From positions 30,454,054 through 30,518,053 of the forward strand of contig NC_092562.1 in the NCBI RefSeq assembly GCF_037975245.1: a stretch of DNA of 64,000 nt, written 5' to 3'. The translations under genes were made by a program, and so were the position numbers. Below, piece after piece: positions 54,001 to 63,200 of the stretch; within the stretch, counting starts at the first letter, position 1; the number at the start of each line of letters is the position of its first letter. Origin of the DNA: Apostichopus japonicus (Eukaryota; Echinodermata; Holothuroidea; Aspidochirotida; Stichopodidae). The notes beneath the pieces were generated by a model. It had not been told where the DNA came from and did no database searches. It worked only from the letters and a program-made list of their open reading frames with translations.

Positions 54001-57000
54001 TGGTAATCATTGAAAACTTGGAGCAAATGTTCGGGATTGTTTTATTTTCATAATAAAATAAAACTGTTAGCAAACTGCTTATCCACTATAGAGCCTGTGA
54101 AAGAATATGTTATAAGTAATGTGTCGTTACATTTCGATCCTGCTAGAATGGAAATGTCAAGCCAACTTACTCTCACTTCTTAAGCCTACACCAATGTTGG
54201 AAAACCATGTTCAATTTCCCGCAAACACACTTCCGATTTCCCGCCGATGTTTGCACAGCGAACACACCGTGCAAGTATAAAGGCGTGGGGACCAGGGCCC
54301 GCCATAGGGCCCTGGTGGGGTTAAGGGGTGGAACCCCTTGTTGGGGTCCAGGGGGCGAAGACCCCGGAAAATTTTGGTATTTTTGCGGGATTACTGAGTC
54401 AGTTGAAGGGAATCCCGCACTGTCTGGCTATAAAAAATTCGCAGTTGAGGATGCAAAATACTGACAACTTTTTTAATTTAAATTGTCACGAAGCTGATGA
54501 AAATTTTAAAATGACAAGTTAGAGTAGCTATGTTATGTTATAAAATGAAAAGAGATTTAATCTGTCTTACAATCATTACAGAACTTCTGATATTATGAAA
54601 CAAACAACGTTCGGCAGAGCCCCGTTTATAGACTGCCTAACAATGAATAGCGCACACTATACGTACATCAGTTTACAACTGCAGTACAGTTTACCCTACT
54701 TAAATACTACGTTAGGCTACTGTACATGTGCTGCAAATTTCCCCAGGTACCTTACCAAACAACTTCGCGCTCATCCCCTGTCTAACACCTGTTTGTTAAC
54801 ATCTTTGGCACGTTTCCAAGAAACGTTTCATAGAGTTTTCCCCATGATACACAAGGCACAGTATATACCATACAATACACGCAGCACATTGAGGCCCCAC
54901 TAGCTATGGACATCTTTATGAAAGTAAACCTTGTAATAAAATATGTTTTAGGCCACTTGGCATGATTAACTAAATGCTTAATTTTATTTCCATGTTCTTG
55001 TAGAAAACGTCAAGTTTGCAAAATACAATAAGTTGTGTATTTGTAGTTACATGAGATCGGTAACCGACGAGGTGGTTAGGCTATTTGCTATGCACTTAAC
55101 TATGGTAGGATATTATTTTTTCTGTATTTTTGGAAATTCTAGAAAATACTTTCTTTTTCCCCCGCTTAACACCAGATGTGGTCTTACGGTTTATTCATAA
55201 ATGGGTGTACTAGAGCCTTGTTTACATGACATTAGTTGCATTTAGCACGATATGCCAGTTTAGCGTAAATTTTTCGAAAGTGTTTTGCTGGATCTTTCGT
55301 AAAATTTGAAAGGTGTACCAACTTACTTTTCGTACACAATTGGTAATTTCTTTACTGATTTTCAGAGTTTTTTTTACAGTCAAGTGAATACGCTGTGCAT
55401 TGAGTATAAACTTATCGCGAATGCAAGAAAATGATGCGGGGATTTCCAGCAGACAAATGTTTTCTTGGCGGGATTACTGAGTCAGTTGAAGGGAATCCCG
55501 CACCTTAGAGGGAACACTGCATTGAAGTAAAATCCATACGAAAGAAAACGTTTTCTAACTAACATACAATATAAGTATAAAATAATGTGGAATGGCAATA
55601 TTGTTCAAAACATCTCCGCCAAGTTGATATGTTACAGCAACCTTCCCGCGCTGGGCCGTGTGACATTGCCCTTGTAAGTAGGTTGGGGACACATCATTAC
55701 TCGATATAGGCTATTGTGACTAAAATTGCGAGCGCGCTCTCTGGACATTTTTCTTTCGTTTCTGAAACTTTTCTTCTGAAATTTTCCTTATTGTTTTTAC
55801 AGATTAGTATTTTTTTGCTCCTTCGTTTTTTTTTCTGGTCCCGTTTTTTGTCCCCCCAATTTTTTATTTCCAGCCTGGCTGGATTTCCCGCTAGCATCGC
55901 GGATTTCCCGCGAATCTGGTTCAGAAGGTTCGCAAGGTTTTCCAGCCCTGGCCTACACATTATTTTTCATATCAGTTTATATATTTCGATATCAGCTAAC
56001 GAAATAACGAATATTTTATTTACGTGCGATAAACTTTTTACTTTTTTTACGTTGGAGTTGCAACACTGATAATGGTTCTAATAGCAGTTGTAAAAGCTGC
56101 CACTAACTTTTTCGTTTTTCATTTCGTAGCCAATGGCTGCTATTTTTCCTCTTCTGTAGTCTGTACAGTGCTGTGTTGTGGCGGGATTGCAATATTTCGA
56201 ATCCTCGTTATAATCGTACATCGCCCTATGTTTGTATAACAGTGTTCTTTACTTGCTCCATTAATCTTTACTGTGAACAGTTAAGTCGTTCATTTACATC
56301 TTTGATTGTACTATTGGCCTAGAAGTTGGTAATCATGCATAACACTAAATCATACATTAGGCCAGTTCCACGAAAATTTTGAAATAATCGGTAATCGGCC
56401 AATTGTCACAGGAAGTAATCGGTAAAACCGGTTGTCATACAATCGGTCGAACACTACATTTGACCCCATAACCTCTTGATTATTCATACCATGAGCACCA
56501 AAACCAATAGGGCACACATTCTAACCATAATACTTCTACACAGCAGTATGACAAATTTCCATCACTCAGTTGTTGAGTTATTACAGACCCAAGCAAGCGT
56601 CACAGATGAGCACACACATACACACAAACTCATGCTTGGCGGACCCCTTTGATTTTTTCCATTACAGTCCAAATCCACATACCCTTACCTTAGCAATGCC
56701 CCTTAATGATAGGAGTCTACTGAGGACAAGGTGATTCTTTTCAACTGATATCTGAGGACTTGGAATTCCTTTGTGCCAAATCCTCAGTCAGAATACCAAA
56801 CAAGTGTTTACTGTCTGGAGTGATATTATACCTCCTATTAGATCCTAGGATCAAACTCATGCCAGGTCTAACCATTTGCACTTTTGTCTTCAAGTTCCTC
56901 CTCTTTAATTCCCACTGGTGTCGGAATAAAGAAATATAACTTGTTGGTCCACTTTCTAGCCCGTATTTGCAGATATCGATGATCATAACCAAAAAACTTA

Positions 57001-57194
57001 TGAGTTGTTTTCTTTCTTAATCATGATTGGTTCATTCAGTGACATATTTGATGAATAATAAAGATGTTTTGAAGTAGGTGATATTGAATCAATCATGCAT
57101 CAGATTCCACATCACATGTGACCCCAAGCAGTGCATACAGGCAAATTAGTTCTAATATAGGAACCAACCAGTGCTAACAATCATTATAAAGGCC

Positions 57195-57269
<75 letters not shown>

Positions 57270-60200
57270 TATATGGCCTTTATAATTTGTTTTCAATCAG
57301 TATCATCAAGTAATTTTACAGCATCTATTCGATCTTTTAATTTTATCACAGAGAGAATAAATCATCTTTTAATCAACAGAATGTTTGAATCATATACTTG
57401 AGTGGAGCTTCTTGGATTTAGGCTTCTTAAATAGCCTTCCAAATAATTTTCCCCAGGGGCAACAATAGTACAATCTCTACCAAGCTGCAGGCGATATTCT
57501 CCACATTACAACACACACACACGCATACATGTTTGTATTACATTCAGACCGAGGACCCCATTATATTTTCCATTGTTCAAATCCACGTACCCTGACTTTA
57601 ACAATACCCCATACAATAGAATTCTTCCGAGGACATGGTGATTCTTTAGAAATCACAACCGAGGACCTGAAATTCTTTTGTTCAAGTCCTCGGTCAGATA
57701 GCAAAACAAACGCCCACATACCATCACCATCCCATAGACTCCTTTCACCTCAGTTCAGCAAGAAATTATACAAAAAATGAAAACAAAGAGAGAGTTATAT
57801 ATTTTAGATTTTAGTGGCACTACGACATCAGAGATTAAGGAGAGCGCTAACATGATTTTTCTTAGCGTTTTACACAAAGTTTTCACAATGATTCCTGTCA
57901 TTTAAGCCATTGAAGATGCTTGGGATAGTGTCTCCTTTAGAAACTGGATTTTATTTTATTAAATATCTATCCAGTGTTATAAGTGTTGTAATGAGGAATA
58001 CTACATTGGATAGTACACACAAGCATGAAAGTCAAAATAAATACCCACCTCTGACAATCACATTCATGATGGCATGGATTTGTTTCAAGTATGCACCTGC
58101 CTTAAAGCTCTCAAAGACAGAAGAGTTTGAAGCACTAGCATCACCACAAGATGTCTTTCCCGTACAGGAGCTGCCTGTTGACCCGTCTGGATGCAACACA
58201 CCATCTCTCCTCCAAAGAAGCCTTGCCGTAGCTACGCTTGACTCAACCATGACAGTCACGTTATCGCCCATTGATGCACCAGTGGAATACTCCAAAGCTT
58301 TAATAGTTGCTGGGAAGAAATTAAGACCGTAAGGTAGTGATACCAGCTTACAGTCTGTTGTAGTTACACATTTTTGTAACTATTATTTTGCTGCAATTAT
58401 TGCCATGTACATTGGTAAATCTGTCTTCAATCTCAAAATTGTGTTTCTTCAATTTTTGATTATTTTAGTTTAATTACTTGCTTTATAATCAGGTACCAAA
58501 ACTTGAAGCAGGTATGCAGATGAACTTGTGTGGGTACTCGTCTGTGTGTGCATCAAGAAAAAGTTTCACTAACTCATCCTAATGATTAAGATCAATGAAG
58601 TTTAACAGTAGGTAGGTGTATGCCCTGAATGGGTTGTTAGACCTCACACACTCCAAAGTCAACATTTAAACTACCAAACAGAAATGCACAAAATGCATTC
58701 AGGTTGCGATAACATAACAAGTTTTTAAGAATCTGATATCAAAAAGATAAATCCCTTCTTCAGATATGCTTACACAGTTTCATTCTTTTCAGTCTTGAGA
58801 AAAATTACCGCCATGCAACACATGAAACAAACAACTGTAAAGGCTTTGATACTAAATAATTACATACAAGTTTCCTTTCTTGAGATATTGTGTTTGAACA
58901 CTTTGATTTCTGATGACCTTTGACATAATAACAGAAAACACCAGGGTTCATTTTATCCATGCAAGATACATCCCAGTTAACCTTAAAGTGATCTTGTGAT
59001 ATGTGGTATTTACATGAGATGCAACTACATTTCCATTCTAGAGATTCTATGTTTGCAAGGTTTTCAGACTTGACCTTTGCTAACCTCACATGACCATTGA
59101 ACTCCATAATAACAGCAAGCTATTTTTAATTCAATACAGGACATGCATGTATTGTTTGATACCCTTCCAAGGATCCATTTCTGTGATATACAGTGTTTCA
59201 AATGAGGCATGATGCACACAGAAACAAAAACAATCCACATACAATTTAGACTGAAACCATAACTATGTGTGTGGTCCTACCAATATCAATAGTTATTAAA
59301 ACCCTCAAACCCATGTGCAGGATAGGACTCAAAGTTTATATCATATTAATCAATGTAAACTGTCAATGGTCACAAAGGAGGTCGAAGGACAAAATTGACC
59401 AACTTTGTAGAAAGAAAAGGTGCATTGTGAACTTCTCAACTGCAAGGTTGACAGAATTCATACTTGCGGATGTATGCACGCAAACGTTAGAGCCTCAATG
59501 TGATGATGTCATAGTGTGAAAGTATGAGAAGTCAAAGGTCATTGGAACTGAAAAGCACTTTTGCCATTATGTTCATGTCAAAATAACCAAAGAACCTACG
59601 GTAAACCATTACAAGATCTCATGTAGGAAACTTTAATGTTTGTCATATAAATTAAAGCAAAACAGTTATTAAAATTTACTATTAAAGAGCTAAATTTCAG
59701 TTGAGTATCAACTTATTTCTATGGATTTATGTAAACTGGACTGATCCAAGGATTGACATAGAATCCACGAGTGATATGATTTATGTACAACTTGCATGTG
59801 AGGATTACCATACGTACCCTCTCCCTGTGCAATTGTCCTTTAATGAAGCAATTTCTAGTTATCAATATAATCTTCCCGTTCTTACATTGATCTTATATTT
59901 TCATCATTGAACATGAAATCAATGGCAATGAAGAACTCTTCCCTTCCACCTCCCTCCCACCCCACCCCTCACCAGGCAGACAATATCCCCAATTTGAGCA
60001 CCAATGGACAGTAGCTTACTGAACTGACAGGCATCAATGGAGTTATGTTGCAGTTTTAGCAAACAAGGATAGCATATGTATGGCGTATAATAACTAATGC
60101 CTGCCTATACATGGACATATCTTTGTAGAACAACCATATATATTTCATTACATCATCAAATCTGATGACACGTTTGGAGAACATTAGATTGGAGGATTCT

Positions 60201-63200
60201 TTAAGCCTTACCGGCGGTATTAATTAGCTTTCCTCAGTGATGTAATGCATAGTCAATAACTTCCATGACATATCTACAAGGCTATACTGTGAGTGATATT
60301 CGTGTATAAAGTATATCCTTCTCTACATGAAGGTAGTAGCTTTCCCTTGCATGATGGTTTATGTAAAGATGGGTGATTTGTCTTATAGACTTTTTCAAAC
60401 AGTTTATCCGAACTGTGTCTATAGCAAGGTATGGGTGCAATATCTTGTCCTATTGTATGGTCCTGTCTCTCATACTAATTTGTTTCACTTTACACATATA
60501 CCCTCACATACCTGCTTCATTTGTCACTAAGACCCTCCATGCAACAGCTGGGCTTTCATCTTCTGTTACAGTGATGGTGTAGATACCAGTCCTTGCAGCA
60601 TTTGTCATGTTAGTAGGTAGAGTAAGAGTGGCAGGTTCACTGCTGATGTTTGTCATTGCTTCATCTGGTACTCTAGGAATATTTTCCGTAAAATTATAAC
60701 GTTGTCCTTGAAGCACTGCTTTATCAAATGTTACACTGGCTGTTTGGGAACCACCTGTGTATACTTCAATGGTAGTTGGATTCGTTGTAGTTGCTACAGG
60801 ACTCCTTACAACAGCAACATACTGAGGATTAAACTCATCTGGGTAACAGGAAATAACATGTCACATGCTTAACAATTTCACAAAGACTGCAGGAGACTCT
60901 GAGCCAACAAGCTTCAATGAATTAGAGATGAATAATGATAATTATGACTAGAATTATCAAATATTGTGGAGAAATATCACCATAACCATCCATATGACAC
61001 CATTACTTGTGACTATCAGAAAATATGATTTGAATCACAAGAACTGCAACTGTGGAATCATAGCTATCACTTTCCAAGTTGAGGATATAGTCTAGCTTGG
61101 TAATACTAACAAACTAACTAATATGGCCATTGCATAATCAAAACGATACAAACTATTAACACTGTATGATAAACACACACATGCTGATATCTGTCAAGGC
61201 AGCATGTCTTTTGTGTTTAGACCACAGTTCCCCAGCTAAGATCACATCATTGATATTCTGAGGAATATTCACAGGAATAAACCTTTGGCATAAACAACAA
61301 TCAATTGAGTCAATACACAGGCTTGTGTAGTGCAACCCTAAGATTGGATATTCCCCTCCCTGTGATGGGTTCCCCCTATAAATTCTTGGTGCTCATGGAG
61401 TACGGTAGCCTGTCATTTCATTGCAGGATGTTGGCATGACAATACCTTTATTCTTGGAATGACACTGCTTTGTTCTCCATGTGAACCAAGAAGAGTACAA
61501 AGAATACAAGGGCTAAGCTTTTCCCAGAAGATAGAGATCTTCTGCAAATAGGTGACCATTGTGTGCACCTCTTGTTTATGAGCTCTTTCCTGTGACTACC
61601 ATCACTAAGTTGTTTACACCTGGTGTTTTAGTTGTTGTTAAGTATGATGTTACTGTGTCCCTCATAACATTAAGCTGATCATCTGTATCCCCTATATTTA
61701 AGCTGGGCAGGGAGTTGTGTTATCTTAGGATACTCTTGCCCTTGGCTCTATAAGAAGGCCAGTTTACCAGTGATCTGTGCCGCTTACTAGATAGTCTTAG
61801 TCACTCGTAATTGGTACAGACTCCATCTGACCAGACTGTTATACCCAGGGAATGCTTAGGGCGTACAGCCTGACAAAACTGTTAGCTGTCATGGCAACCT
61901 GTGATCTAAATCAGTATTTGTGCATGGGTTGAAGTAGTCGCTCTTCAGATACTGTGTGCGTAAACATCAAGTGCATCTTCAGTTACATCATCATCAAAAT
62001 AGGGATTTGCAATATGTTAATGAGCTAAATCGATGATAAGTCAACTTAAATCAGAAGAAGTCAACTTAAGCTGCTAGAAACTGTTAAAAGTCAAAGGAAA
62101 TTGACTTCTGTGGCCGAAGTGAATTGTATGCATGTCCTGGACTCTGTAATTGCAATGAGAGGTGAGGTATCAATGGACTGTTTAAAAATGATTCAATGCT
62201 TCCATGGGGTGTATACTAACTAAACAGAAACCAGTGCTTCCCACCAATGGAGAACAAGGTCATTTGTCATTGCTGTTCTTTGTCAAGCGACAAATTTAAA
62301 CAAGTTTTTTTTTGTGAAATATGCCCCCTACCCACCGCATATTGGCTGTATCATGTAGTATTGTTTCATTTTTTTACGCATATAATGCTCATACAGCATT
62401 TTCACACGAGTAAATGGTGCCTCCATGTGCGTTTAATGTACATATTTATGTGCGTATGTATTGCAATACGCATTTCCTTTGGGCATTTTTTAAACCTGAA
62501 GTGAGTATTCATACTGTTTGAAGTGCATTTTATCCAACAGGTGCGCACATTGATGGCATTTTCATGTGCGATTTGTAAAAATGCACGCGTAGTGAAGTGA
62601 ATAAACAGAAGTAAACTTTTGTGTTAGGAAATTAGGCCACTCACCTGACACCCCTCAGCCATCTAGGATGCTGCAGACATCACCAGTAGAACTTATTCAT
62701 AATTAATTTGCATGAAGAAAATTAATGGCTGTTAAATCAATATTGCCATTATCCATCAATACAGATAAATCCATGCTCCAATAACGGTTCATTTACCAGC
62801 ATATAGCAGTAATGACATAATGAAAATACATACATTGACAGTTTGTTCCTCTCCAGCCATCCTCACATTGGTTATTTTCACACACACCTGTGTCTAAAGC
62901 ACAGAGAGTGTTATCTGCACAATGACACTCCTGTTTACAGTTAGCACCAAATGTCCCTGTTTCACACTCTGGAAAGAATTGAAGAAAGTAAAATGTAAAT
63001 CATGACATTGCTGATGAAGTACTGAAACATGGTTGTGATATCAGAAAACGAAAGAGCACACATTCCAGATATGATCTACACTGCTAAAATAATCGTTCTG
63101 AGAGACCTGTAATGTGCAAAGTGATAGAATGTATACTATCAATGAAAGTCAACAAACTCCTACAAGGTACAGTACCTAGTCATAAAAGTGACATTTCTTC

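Larger units (their letters stand above)
53037..56456. mobile_element. hAT-like element 2, without recognised transposase
   Basis: The termini TAGTGTTCGACCGAT on the left and the complement of ATCGGTCGAACACTA on the right, both followed by clusters of ATCGGT, form an inverted pair. The flanks CATTTTAC (53029-53036) and CATTTGAC (56457-56464) fit an 8-bp duplication with one mismatch. It inserted into an older repeat whose right part continues at 56457. Inside are a GC-rich block at 54280-54370, a Penelope-like end and two copies of a hairpin. Open frames at 54207, 54595 and 55716 were not recognised. Confidence 0.72.
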
